From assembly GCA_020284085.1 (NCBI GenBank), contig JACEVL010001191.1, positions 787,501 through 851,500 on the forward strand: a stretch of 64,000 nt of DNA. The letters run 5' to 3'. The DNA comes from Aporrectodea caliginosa (lineage: Eukaryota > Annelida > Clitellata > Crassiclitellata > Lumbricidae). This document shows, one piece after another, positions 53,409 to 64,000 of the stretch. The position numbers and the translations under genes were made by a program. The notes beneath the pieces were generated by a model. It ran no database searches. It saw only the letters and a list, made by a program, of their open reading frames with translations, and was not told the origin of the DNA. The stretch's first letter is position 1, and each line of letters begins with the position of its first letter.

Positions 53409-53646
53409 CACCATGTCGGTCGAGGAGGCGTCGCTTCGCCCTGAGCTACTCCTGGCGACGGACGATGGCTTGGCAGCGTCTAACAACGGCGGCGGGGACA
53501 CGGGGATCGGCCCCCGCGCTATCGTCAGCTCGACGCTTCGGTTGGTCTGCTGAAGGGTTCTGATCGCCTGCTGGTGCGTTACGGACCCATCCAATACCTG
53601 TCCGTCGATGGCCAGTATCTGGTCATTCTCCGCCAACCGACCATCC
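53409..53646 (-). CDS. MPDZ: MPDZ-like exon: second half of PDZ1 (first exon found)
   Basis: Acceptor TGATCTAG, entering with one base; donor ATGGTG|GTGAGT, phase 0. Encodes DGRLAENDQILAIDGQVLDG, SVTHQQAIRTLQQT and NRSVELTIARG, which complete PDZ1. A Ser/Pro-rich linker follows, ending SSTDMV. DQILAI...THQQAI is the family signature for PDZ1. The first half of PDZ1 and the L27 region should lie upstream, beyond 53,646, and were not found before the window ends. Confidence 0.94.
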
Positions 53647-54559
53647 CTAGATCAATAACAGAAGAACGTGCTAAACGCCGCCGATATTAACGGACGCGCC
53701 CGACGGGGATTTATCGCTCAATCGGCCTTGGTATGCGACCAGCGTACGGTAAGGTAAGGTCATACGAGTAGTACTAGTTTAACGGCACTGTGCGATAACA
53801 AAGATCATTAGGCTTGGAGCACTGTCAGAATGCAAACAGTGGCGAACACCTCCTTTTTATCCAGGCTTGGGACTGGCACTGTCAGAAAGCGAACAGTGGC
53901 AGAGTTAAATTTTTAATCCATCATTTACACAGCGTCTCTTCAGTAAACTCGTCAAAGGTGCCCCAGATCTGATTACACAAGGCCACGATTGAACAGAATT
54001 ATGGTCTTCAATCGCCTGCGAAATAGAGACATTGAAGGGAAAAGAAACTCATGGCTCTGATTGCGTGGAAGCGAGTTCCAGAATGAGGGACCGACTACTC
54101 TTACTTCAATTGCAACCTTAAAAGAGCTGTTTCCTTTTATTCACTTGGTTGTTCACTGAAATCCGATCTCAGGTGTTTTTTTACTGAATGTCCACCGTGT
54201 CTACTTTTACTTATAGGACAATTGCAACTGTAAAAGAGGTGTGGAAGAGACTGCGCTTCTGTTTCCTTCTATTTCACTTCGTTGTTCGTTTAAATGGGAC
54301 CACATGCTTACACTGCATGTCATCCATGTCTACAAGTACTTATAGGACAATTGCAACTTTAAAAGAGGTGACGAAGTGACTGCGCGTCTGTTTCCTTCTA
54401 TTTCACTCGAAATAAACAAACACAGTTACTAGTAGTATAGTAGTAGTAGTAGTCGTAGTTTCAGTTTAACGACACTATGTGATAACAAAGATCATTAGCG
54501 TCGCCCTCCTCCTTCATCCATGCAGGCCTGGTACTGGCATTGCCAGAGTATACGAGGAG

Positions 54560-54960
54560 TGGAGGAGTTAAGATCACATGATGGCGCCAAATGCTGGATA
54601 TCGGCCAAGGCAAAGCAGGCAGCTGCCTGGGGCGCCAAAATCTAGGGGACGTCAGTATGTGTTTTAGCAGTTTCATGGTTTTCACTTTTTTAGAATTTTT
54701 CCAATTACTATGATTATTTTCATTTGAATTCAAAACTTTCGCTTATGGAACAAATTAAAAATAATTGTTGATTTCATTGCATCTTTTTTCAGTGAGTGGC
54801 CCGTGGAGTAGCGGTCAGAGGGCGCCAAATTTATGCTTTACCTGGGGCGCTATTTGGGATAGGGCCGGACACCACTGTATGCTGCACTCGTAAGTAATTT
54901 CCTGCACAGAATATCTCCGCTTTATAACGAAAACTTATATAAAATAGTTAAGAGTTGTAA
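54560..54960 (+). repeat. Long repeat copy, partner at 57,960-58,415
   Basis: GGTGTCCGGCCC-type ends, CTAGGGGACGTCAGTATGTG and ATTATTTTCATTTGAATTC are shared with 58,195-58,400, where an internal piece is missing. Both copies continue into CACTGTATGCTGCACTC and AATATCTCCGCTTTATAACG. They form a diverged duplication. Confidence 0.75.
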
Positions 54961-55360
54961 TTTTTCTTAAGCAAACAATAAATTAGTATAAAGTCGCAAG
55001 CTGCCGTTAAACATCAAACGTCGCCTACTATATCCAAAATTTTTATGACTGTTATAGCGCGCCTAAAATAATCGGCTTGGGTAAAACTGGTCTTGATTGC
55101 ACAATGGAAAACTAATTACGATTACAAACATGCAAATTAACGTAAAGTTAAAGACAGTACGGAAAACTAGTATACGGTTGCCATAAAACACTTGAAGACA
55201 GTACGGTAACAGTATACGGTTGTCATAAAATACTTGACTATTACTATAAATGCGACTTTTACTTGGACACCTTTAAGTCACTTTCTCCGGCGTTTGATAA
55301 CCGTCATTTTTCCTGAATGAATAATTGTTAGTCTATCCTGTTTTTAAGATAAAGATAAAT

Positions 55361-55720
55361 TTACGAACAGTCGTCAACGGCCGTTGATGTCATAAGATAA
55401 TAATAATAATAATAATAATCGTTATTCTTATTACGAACATTGCGCGTAAGGTCTGACACAGAAATGCGAATCTGAAGCGCGGTTAGTCCATTGCCAGGTG
55501 AAGAGCAGTTAGATATCCAGATGTTCGAAAGCCAATGAGAACTGAGAAATAGAGTTATGATGTGTTTCTTTAAGGAAGAGATAGAGTTCAAGCATCGAAC
55601 AAACATTTGTAGCCGATTCCATTCCTTGGGACAGCAACATGGAATGCCCATGACAGTGCCACACTCGAGGGGCTCAACCAAGACTTATACCCGAAGATCG
55701 TAGACTGCGTGGAAGCATGT
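55361..55720 (-). pseudogene. Possible LINE ORF2 C-terminal remnant
   Basis: The minus-strand frame contains KEWNRLQMFVRCLNSISSLK and KHIITLFLSSHW, which resembles the WN-LP...SFKR end of CR1/L2-type proteins, and is followed by (ATT)n. Weak evidence. Only the end is present. Confidence 0.4.
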
Positions 55721-57189
55721 AAGGAGATAATAGCAGTTTAAGGTACGTAGGAGAGCTCGTTAAAGATGTCATTAAACTGTTGGTTCCTTAGCAGGATAGT
55801 GATTTAACCCCCTAGCTCTTGTTCTAACTCCCTAAGCTAGGTAATTGAAAAGATGTTGGGGTGAGGAAGTTAAACCATTTCGTGAGTCTTCACTCGTCAG
55901 TTGTTTACTTGCTTTCGTGTACTTTGGTAACCTGTAAAATTTTCGACCCCCCCCCCACTTTTTACAGCTAATACACCTCTTAATTCTATGAGCATTATAT
56001 TAGACTCTCCTTGGACACCTTTAAATCGTATACACTACCAGCGTATTTTGGCTTCCTCCTTCAAACACCTTTATTAATGAGCTGTAATATGCCAAAAACT
56101 AATCTTTGTCGGCGGCAATGGCCTATGTTGTCATAAGCTGCCGTTAAACTGAGGATCCATCCATCCAACACCTTTAAGTAATTTAAGAGCTGTAATATGC
56201 CAAAAACTAATCTTTGTCGGTGGCAACGGCCTATGTTGTCATAAGCTGCCGTTAAACTGTGTATCCATCCAACACCTTTAAGAGCTGTAATATGCCAAAA
56301 ATAATCTTTGTCGGCGGCAAATTACAGCTCTTAAAACCATGAAGCCGGGTCTACTCTTACTTATAGGACAATTGCAACCTTAAAAAAGTGTGGAAGAGAC
56401 AGACTGCGCTTCTGTTTCCTAATATTTCACTTGTTTGTTCACTGAAATCCGACGGCTTATGTTTTTGTAAACTGTATGTCCACCGTGTCTACTTTTACTT
56501 ATAGGACAATTGCACCTGTAAAAGAGGTGTGGAAGAGACTGCACTTCTGTTTCCTTCTGTTTCCTTGGTTGTTCCCTTAAATCGAACTGATTACTGGATA
56601 GTGTACTTTTAAACTGCATGCGGTGGGTTTTCTGTTGCCAAAACTAATCTTTGTCGGCGAAACTAGCCTATGTTGTCATGCTGCCGTTAAACTGTGGAGA
56701 CCATTAGCTGTAATATGCCCTTTGTCGGCGGCAAATTACAGCTCTTAAAACCATGAAAACCATGAATCCGGGTCTACTCTTACTTATAGGACAATTGCAA
56801 ACTTAAAAAAAGTGTGGAAGACACAGACTGCGCTTTTGTTTCCTAATATTTCACTTGTTTGTTCACTGAAATCCGACGGCTTATGTTTTTGTAAACTGTA
56901 TGTCCACCGTGTCTAATTTTACTTATAGGACAATTGCAACTGTAAAAGAGGTGTGGAAGAGACTGCGCTTCGGTTTCCTTCTATTTCAATTAAATGGTCA
57001 CTTAATCGAACTGGTTACTGGACAAAGTACTTTTAAACTGCATGCGTATACCGCGTCTAGTGTTCTTATATGACAACTGCAACTGTAAAAGAGGTGTGGA
57101 AGAGACTGCGCTTCGGTTTCCTTCTATTTCATTTGTTGCTCGTTTAAATGGTACAACATGATTAGCTTGCACGTCATTTATTTATCCAA

Positions 57190-57760
57190 TGTTTAATTAC
57201 ATCTTTTAGCGACAAAGGCCGTTGACGTCTTTAAAGTTTTTGATGCATTTCAGTTCATTTTCGTGTAGTGTTTTCATCAGTTTTCTTTATCTTTTTTCCG
57301 TCTTGATTCTATTTCTGATAGGATATTGACGACTTTAAAGTTTTTGACGTATTTAAGTTCATTTTCAATAATGTTTTTCATCAGAATTCTTTCTCTTTTC
57401 TTGTCTTTGCTTCTTTTCTGACAGGAAGTTGTAACGATGAAATTTGACAGGTGGTTGTTCTTTTTTCTCCTTTTTTCCTTCAAGGGGTATGTTTTTTGAT
57501 ATTAAAAGAAACAAAATTAATCTTCTAGCCGTACAGATTTTTCATTAATTTTTTTGGCGGCCATATAGGCTCTATTAATAACTGTTTTCTCCTCAATTTT
57601 AATCTAATTCTTATTCTTAATTACAATATTTGCAGAGCATCACATCTATCTCTAAATTAACATCAAGCTATCAATTTTACATTTACAATCAATCAATGTT
57701 CAATATTCTTAGTCCATCAAGAATAGTACAAACAGATTCAATAATCAATATCAACATGAC
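57190..57760. other. AT-rich spacer with a short duplication
   Basis: GACGTCTTTAAAGTTTTTGA with TTCATTTTCGTGTAGTGTTTTCATC at 57,222 is repeated in diverged form at 57,328. No gene is recognised. Confidence 0.5.
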
Positions 57761-58526
57761 AGCTTGCACGTCATCCATGTCTAGAACTTATAAACTGTAA
57801 AAGAGGTGTGGAAGAGACTGCGCGTCTGTTTCCTTCTACTTCATTCGAAATAAACAAAACAGTGACTAGTAGTAGTAGTTTCAGTTTAATGACACTGTGT
57901 GATAACAAAGGTTCATTAGCGTCGCCCTCCTCCTTCATCCAGGCTTGGCACTGGCACTGACAGAGTAAGAGCAGTCGGAAGGTCACACGATGGGGTCAAA
58001 TACTGGATATAGGCCTACCATGCACTCAGTGAAGATGATACCCCGACTGTTTGTACTCTGACAATGCCAGTCCAAAGCCTGCATTATGGAGGAGGGCGAC
58101 GCTAATGATCTTTGTTATCACAGTGTCGTTAAACTGAAACTACTACTACTACTGGCATTAGGAACAGGCACAGCAGGCAGTTTACCTTGGGCGTCAAAAT
58201 CTAGGGGCGCCAGTATGTGCTTTAGCAGTTTCATGTTTTTAACTTTTTTTTAGCATTTTTTCAATTACAATGATTATTTTCATTTGAATTCCAAACTTTC
58301 GATTGTGGGGGTCAGAGGGCACCAAATTTATGCTCTACCTGGGAAGGGCCGGACACCACTGTATGCTGCACTCTACGTAATTTCCTGCAAAGAATATCTC
58401 CGCTTTATAACGAAAACTGTTGTGCAATACAATAGTTAGAGTTGGAGTTGTTCTTAAGCTAACAGTAGATAATATGTAGTCTAACGTAAGGTCGCAATCT
58501 TCCGTTAAACATCGCTTACTATAATT

Positions 58527-58650
58527 ATCCAAAATCGCATACACTACCAGCATTTTTGGCTCTTTAAGTTTATTTTGAACACTTTTAAAACGCATACACT
58601 ACCAGCATATCTCCGGCTCTCGTTAGACAACTTTAAATCGAACATACCAC
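58527..58650 (+). repeat. Left direct repeat flanking the LINE fragment
   Basis: ATCCAAAATCGCATACACTA to AATCGAACATACCACTATC. The same block, with a few differences, is at 59,785-59,910. Each copy itself has two GCATACACTACCAGCAT units. Confidence 0.85.
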
Positions 58651-59730
58651 TATCTGAACTTACCATCCAGTTACAGACCCATCTCAAACCTAACCTTCAT
58701 GTCAAAGCTGATTGAGAGAGTGGTTGCTGTCCAGCTGCTCCGATATCTTGAGCAGAATGGTCTGATGCCAAATCATCAGTCTGGCTTTCGCAAGGGACAT
58801 TCAACCGAGACACTCCTTATCCGTCTTCTATCAGACATCAATCAGGCTATGGATTCGGGCAGGGTTACACTACTGGCTCTTCTTGATGTGAGCGCTGCCT
58901 TCGATTCGGTAGATCATCAGATTCTCCTTACAAGGCTTGCGGCATCATACGGGATCTCAGGCCGTGCATTGGCTTGGTTCTGTTCCTATCTTGAGGAGCG
59001 GACCATGAGGGTGGAGATTGGAGATGACAAGTCGGTCTGGGCGCCTGTTGTTTGTGGTGTTCCTCAGGGCTCAGTCCTGGGGCCACTACTGTTCATTCTG
59101 TACACAGCTGACCTCTATAATGTTGTAGCGTCACATCTCATCAGTTTGCTGATGACCTTCAACTGTATTTGTCCTGTCGACCTGAGGATTCAGTGGTATG
59201 CGCGCAACAAATGCATTGTGCACTTGAGACTGTGCACGACTGGATGTCTGCCAATCGTCTTAGACTCAACCCGAGCAAGTCACAGTTTATATGGTTCGGT
59301 ACAACACGTGCACGTTGTAGGATTGATACAAATGCTCTTGCATCGGCATCCCTTACTGGACAGTCCTGTAATGTTGTGAGGGACCTTGGGGTGCTTCTTG
59401 ATGGTGGGCTTACGATGGCTGATCATGTGTCACATATCGCCAGGATTAGCTATTATGAGCTCAGGCAGATCCGAGTTATACGGAGAACGCTGTCGCTAAG
59501 CGCTGCGGCTGTGCTAATACACTCCTTCGTCCTCACACGTCTCGACTACTGTAATGGGGTCCTCCTGCTCCCTGAAGTCTTCATATCTTCCGCTCGTTAT
59601 AACAGCAAAATGGCTGTTACCGAAATATTCACACATATGACTACATGCGAGATGAGCTCCACTGGAGTTGCTGATCGTGTTCAATTCAAAATTGCTACGC
59701 TGGTAAGGCTAATACTGTCCGGACCGCTGA
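58651..59730 (+). pseudogene. Broken LINE reverse transcriptase (CR1/L2 type)
   Basis: From SYRPISNLTF (just before the methionine at 58,699) through QSGFRKGHSTETLLIRLL, LDVSAAFDSVDHQIL and GVPQGSVLGPLLFILY. The frame then shifts by one base near 59,140, and FADDLQLYLS continues in another frame. HDWMSANRLRLNPSKSQFIW, LGVLLDGGLTM and TRLDYCNGVLL follow, and the C-terminal part is rearranged. The endonuclease half is absent. All catalytic motifs survive but are split by the frameshift, so the copy is inactive. Confidence 0.92.
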
Positions 59731-59734
59731 AGTG

Positions 59735-60430
59735 CCGCAAGTTACCGTTAAACATCGCTTATAAGCCTACTTAGTCCCTACTATCCAAAATCGCATACAC
59801 TACCAGCATTTTTGGCTCTTTTATTTTATTTTGAACACCTTTAAAACGCATACACTACCAGTATATCTCCGGCTCTCGTTGGACACCTTTAAATCGAACA
59901 TACCACTATCAAATGTTAGGCGCCCCTTGGACACCTTTAAATCGTACACCCTGACCCTATATTAAGAATATTATGCCGCCGATTAATTATCTACCGTTCG
60001 CATCTAACCTTCAGAGTTCAGACTATAAAACATTTGCCGTATTATGCCGCACAAACGGTGAGAACTGTTCAAAATAAGAATAATTAATCATTACACACCT
60101 GTTTTAAGTTTGATATTCGCCTACAAGTAAAAGCAGAGACGCCAGTCGGTGACCTTAGTGCGCAAGGGCGAAAGAACCTTCTTAACCTGACGTCCGTGCA
60201 TTGCACTTCCGTGCTTGGTGCCAGCCAATGCCAGTCCCAAGCCTGGATGAAGGAGGGCGACGCTAATGGTAAGCTTATTTGTTACTACACAGTGTCGTTA
60301 AACTGTTAAAGAATAAGCCTGTATTATAATTTTATTTTATTCTAAAAACATCGGCGGTATTAAGCCTAAATAATTTCTGCCGACGTCAACGGCCTTTGTT
60401 GTCACAACATGTCGTTAAACTATTGATCCA
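59735..60430. repeat. Right direct repeat and further family copies
   Basis: 59,785-59,910 repeats the left flank of the LINE. GGACACCTTTAAATCG recurs at 59,880 and 59,928. A minus-strand copy of the AACAAAGATCATTAGCG family lies at 60,215-60,305, and GGCCTTTGTTGTCACAACAT lies at 60,389. Confidence 0.75.
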
Positions 60431-60975
<545 letters not shown>

Positions 60976-61064
60976 ACTAAAGCATCATTATCATTGACTG
61001 TTACAAGATAAAAGACACAGAGCCCAGCATTCCTCAAATGCATATGTGATGATATAAGTACCTG

Positions 61065-61370
61065 CATGACTCTGCATGTGTATGTGAGTGTATGTGTATT
61101 TGTATGCATCTGTATTTATGTATGTATGCACAATTTTCACATGTATGTGTTTGTGTGTGATGTGTTCATGTACACTTATGTATACACACGTGTTTCTTTC
61201 TGTATGCACGTCTGCAAAACTCTGCATATGTGTGTGTGTGTGTGTGTGTGTGTCTATGTGTGCAAATATGTGCATGTACTTAATATGTGCACACTGTCCA
61301 TATAAGTAAGTGCCTTTATGCCTGTGTTTGCATGCACGTATGTAATTGTGTATGTGCATTTGCCACTGCC
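61065..61370. repeat. Imperfect (TG)/(TGTA)n region
   Basis: TGTATGTGTTTGTGTGTGA-type sequence with a perfect TG run near 61,228-61,252. Confidence 0.85.
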
Positions 61371-61489
61371 AAATAACTGCCCTAGAGGTGCAAAATAAGA
61401 CACATCTAATATAAAATATGACATACACCACTTAACACCACACCCAATCTTAGAAAAACATCCTAAGAAACTCTAGCAGAAGATACTAA

Positions 61490-61910
61490 ATGCAGCAATA
61501 ATCACCCAACGAAATCGGAATGCCACGTAAATCTTACAGAACGCAAATAATCCACAGAACTAATCGTAAAATCCGCAGCAAAGGGAATTGCAAGTCCATA
61601 ACGAAGTAAATCGAGAACTCCGTAACACCGTAAATTATAAAATCCGTACCAAAGTGAATAGCAAAGTCCATAACACAGCGAATGACAAATCCGTATCGCA
61701 CTCAATAAAAGAGGTCGTAACAAAGTAAATCCAGTGTCTATTAACTGCTGTAACACAGTAAGTTGTCAATCCGTAACAAACTAAGTCGTAAATCCATAAC
61801 AAAATGAATCGAAAACTCCGAAACTAACTAAATCACGAAATCCGGAACAAACTAAGTCATAAATCCGTAATGAAGTCATTCGAAAACTCGCAACAAATTG
61901 AATCGCGCAC
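61490..61910. repeat. Degenerate ~22-bp tandem repeat (AAATCCGTAACAAAGT)
   Basis: Roughly eighteen diverged units of AAATCCGTAACAAAGTGAAT. Point changes are frequent, but the TCCGTAAC and AA(A/G)T blocks persist at near-regular spacing. Confidence 0.75.
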
Positions 61911-62329
61911 TCCATAACGAGATTAGTGCAACGCAGAGAGAGAAACAACCGGCTCCAAAATCCCTAATCGAATGAAACGTGCATCCACACTCCACAGTCC
62001 TAACCAAGTCTACAGAATGCTTGACTAAGAAGAAGGCTTTCCGGATCTTCGAGCCACACCCATCGGATGCATATTCCAGGCACCGCCACCACCACCAGCG
62101 TCCGCATCAGCTCATCTTTATCGCGGCAGTCCCGGCATCCATCCAGCAACCGCCAGCAGGACGCTGCGCAGGTGTCGGCCCGAGCAGTGCCCGCCATTTC
62201 CGTACAGTCGATGCCCGGTTCCTTTCACGCCGTAAAGTCGTATTTACAAACGTAGTGGATCCGTTCCTGCCGCGGACGTTAGCGGAACCCCAGCACTAGA
62301 TTCACGCCCGTCACGCTATTGGCTAAAGC
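61911..62329. other. GC-richer spacer, no gene recognised
   Basis: Open frames of about 100 codons exist on both strands, but none shows a recognisable domain or splice support. Confidence 0.4.
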
Positions 62330-62935
62330 ACGTCACGCTACTTCCCTTTGGATTTTCAAATTGCGGACATCTTGAGGGTCGGTTATGCATCGTGAAGGTC
62401 GTTTAGGGTTAGGGTTTGTGTCATTAGAAAAAACGGTGAACGATCGTCCACCGCATTCTGGAGTGTTTATAGGTCGGCTCCTTTCACGTCCACAAAATCA
62501 CTTGCCATGCATTGACCTATTGCGTACGCTATTCGGCTAAAGCTTGACGTATCCACGACCATTTACTGGCTTACAGAATGCTACATCGATGAACGTTAGT
62601 ACAAAGGGTGAACTTGTTCACTTCCCTTGGGATTTTCAAATGGCGGACATCTTGAGGGTTGGTTATGCATCGTGAGGGTCGGTTAGGGTCAGGGTTAGGG
62701 TTTGTGTCGTCATTAGAAAATATGGTTAACGATCTTCCACCGCATTCTGGAGTGTTTATAGGTCGGCTAATTTGACGTCCACAAAATCACTTGCCATGCA
62801 TTGACCAATTGCGGGCGTGATTCGAGTCCTGTGTATAGTCACCGTTGGGCTTGACTGTCGGGGACGACCATTCACCTCAACTGCTTACACGTGAACGCTA
62901 CATCGCTGAACGTTAGTGCAAAGGGTGCACTATCT
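62330..62935. repeat. ~295-bp direct duplication with GGGTTAGGGTTT core
   Basis: CTTCCCTTTGGATTTTCAAA to CACTTGCCATGCATTGACC at 62,339-62,520 recurs at 62,626-62,805. GAACGTTAGTACAAAGGGTG also recurs (62,592 and 62,912). Confidence 0.88.
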
Positions 62936-63475
62936 TCACTAAGAAACTTGTATTTACGAACTACAAAGGTCGTAACCTCGTGAATATGACTTCATCACAC
63001 GGCTGTGTAGTCAGTGTCGTATTCCTTTCACATAGTAAACTCAGCAGGATATAATAATATTCGTGTTTATTGACAAACTCACTGACAAACTGCAGTGTGT
63101 AACACTGAAACATTGAAACATGAAGGTATAAATTTCATGATCTTATTGAACACATGTCTTGGCAGCCTGTTAGGCGCCCACTCATTTTACAGCTGCCCCT
63201 AGGGAGTGGAAGGCTGAGTCGAAATACAGGGCATTACGGGTATCAAGATCTAGATACATACATACAGACATATTATATGCACACAAAGAAAATGGCCAAT
63301 CCAATTTGATTAAGGGTTTCTTGAATTGATCGATGTTGGTGAGTGAGAAGTTGATGGAAAAGATGGATGAATTAATGAATAGATGAATAGGTCTTATTCG
63401 TGAATAAGCTAGTGCCCTGTGCTTAGCTTTCGAGTAGGTCCTCTGTAGTTTACGATGGATGGACAGATATTGGAT
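62936..63475 (-). repeat. Retroposon body and unrecognised sequence
   Basis: 63,055-63,235 resembles the body of the tRNA-like retroposon at 23.5 kb (CGTGTTTATTGACAAACTCA) and the AGGCTGAGTCGA end of the 21.2-kb SINE. The rest is not recognised. Confidence 0.5.
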
Positions 63476-63775
63476 AGATGTATGCATACATGTATGAGTG
63501 CATGTATATATGTATGTATATATGTATGTGAATGTATGTATGTATATATGTATGTATCCATGTATGTATGTGAGTGTGTGTATGTATGCATGTATGTATG
63601 CATAACATGTGTCAGTTGGTAGGACATGTATGATATATGTTTGCATACATGTATGTATGTATGTATGTATGTATGTATTGTACATGTGTATGTGTGTATG
63701 CATATACATATGTATGTATGTATGTATGTATGGATGTAAGTATGTATGCATGACATGAATGTACGTATGTATCAT
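63476..63775. repeat. Imperfect (ATGT)n array
   Basis: TGTATGTATGTATG with many CATG and ATAT interruptions. More decayed than the arrays at 0.8 and 7.3 kb. Confidence 0.93.
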
Positions 63776-64000
63776 GACACAAAACTTATGGGCCTCTCAT
63801 ATACGACTTCCTCGACGATTTGGAACAGACATGTCCAAAGACTCGTAACTTATAGGCAAATACGACTTCTCTGCTCCAATGGAATCCACACAAGTCGCTG
63901 CTTGAATACGGAATCGCACTAAAAACGCACATACCGACCGAGGAAAGACATTGGACGGGTTTCACAGATGTTTTAGGTAAACGAGGGGTTAGTGCAAACC
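63776..64000. other. Window end, nothing recognised
   Basis: Non-repetitive within the window. No exon or repeat family identified. Confidence 0.5.

Larger units (their letters stand above)
53750..58145 (+). repeat. Cluster of an unnamed repeat family (TTTAACGACACTGTG...)
   Basis: Copies of TTTAACGGCACTGTGCGATA-type sequence with AACAAAGATCATTAGCGTCG, TCATCCAGGCTTGGGACTGG and CACTGCCAGAGTA lie at 53,770-53,905, 54,463-54,560 and 57,880-57,975 on the plus strand. Another lies at 58,050-58,140 on the minus strand. Interleaved are AATTGCAACTGTAAAAGAGG / TGTGGAAGAGACTGCGCTTC units (54,110-54,420, 56,340-57,180, 57,780-57,850). GCCTATGTTGTCATAAGCTG units also recur (56,090-56,700). Confidence 0.8.

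Noticed and set aside
61979..62299. A 106-codon plus-strand frame as a gene
   Set aside because: No domain, no splice support, and overlapping frames of similar size on the other strand.
62401..62420. True telomere
   Set aside because: Only one or two TTAGGG-like units inside a duplicated unique block.

Overview
This is nuclear DNA from an animal, most likely a marine invertebrate. It carries one intron-rich gene for a metazoan-type multi-PDZ scaffold. It also holds CR1/jockey-type LINEs, tRNA-derived SINEs, hAT-like MITEs and very many microsatellites. There are no operons, rRNA genes, free-standing tRNA genes or CRISPR arrays. I cannot name the species.

The host gene is on the minus strand. 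I traced 13 exons from 53,646 down to 15,543, and their splice sites and phases agree at all but one junction. They encode the second half of PDZ1, all of PDZ2 to PDZ6 and the start of PDZ7 of an MPDZ/PATJ (MUPP1/InaD-like) scaffold. This family organises apical junction and signalling complexes. Neither end of the gene was found here: the L27/PDZ1 start should lie above 53.6 kb, and PDZ7 onwards below 15.5 kb. A small exon is also missing between PDZ3 and PDZ4, because the phases there do not match.

Layout. 0.7-7.9 kb: a nearly complete minus-strand LINE (ORF1, then a PHD finger, endonuclease and reverse transcriptase) lying inside an (ATGT)n array. 7.8-11.3 kb: a SINE, a 37-bp minisatellite, a hAT-type MITE, tandem retroposon pieces and a reverse-transcriptase remnant. 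11.34-13.67 kb: a complete terminal-inverted-repeat DNA transposon with an intact 518-residue ORF of a transposase family I cannot assign. 14-53.6 kb: the PDZ gene, whose introns hold SINEs, MITEs, purine tracts, microsatellites and a 1.7-kb two-variant minisatellite. 53.7-60.4 kb: a patchwork of one unnamed repeat family plus a broken LINE. 60.4-64 kb: simple and degenerate tandem repeats, with no gene recognised.

The points most worth a second look are the unassigned TIR transposon, the LINE inside the microsatellite, the 36/38-bp minisatellite, and the long simple-repeat arrays just inside the 5' ends of at least six introns. Others are an inverted pair of nearly identical dimeric SINEs and a MITE 27 bases from a splice acceptor.
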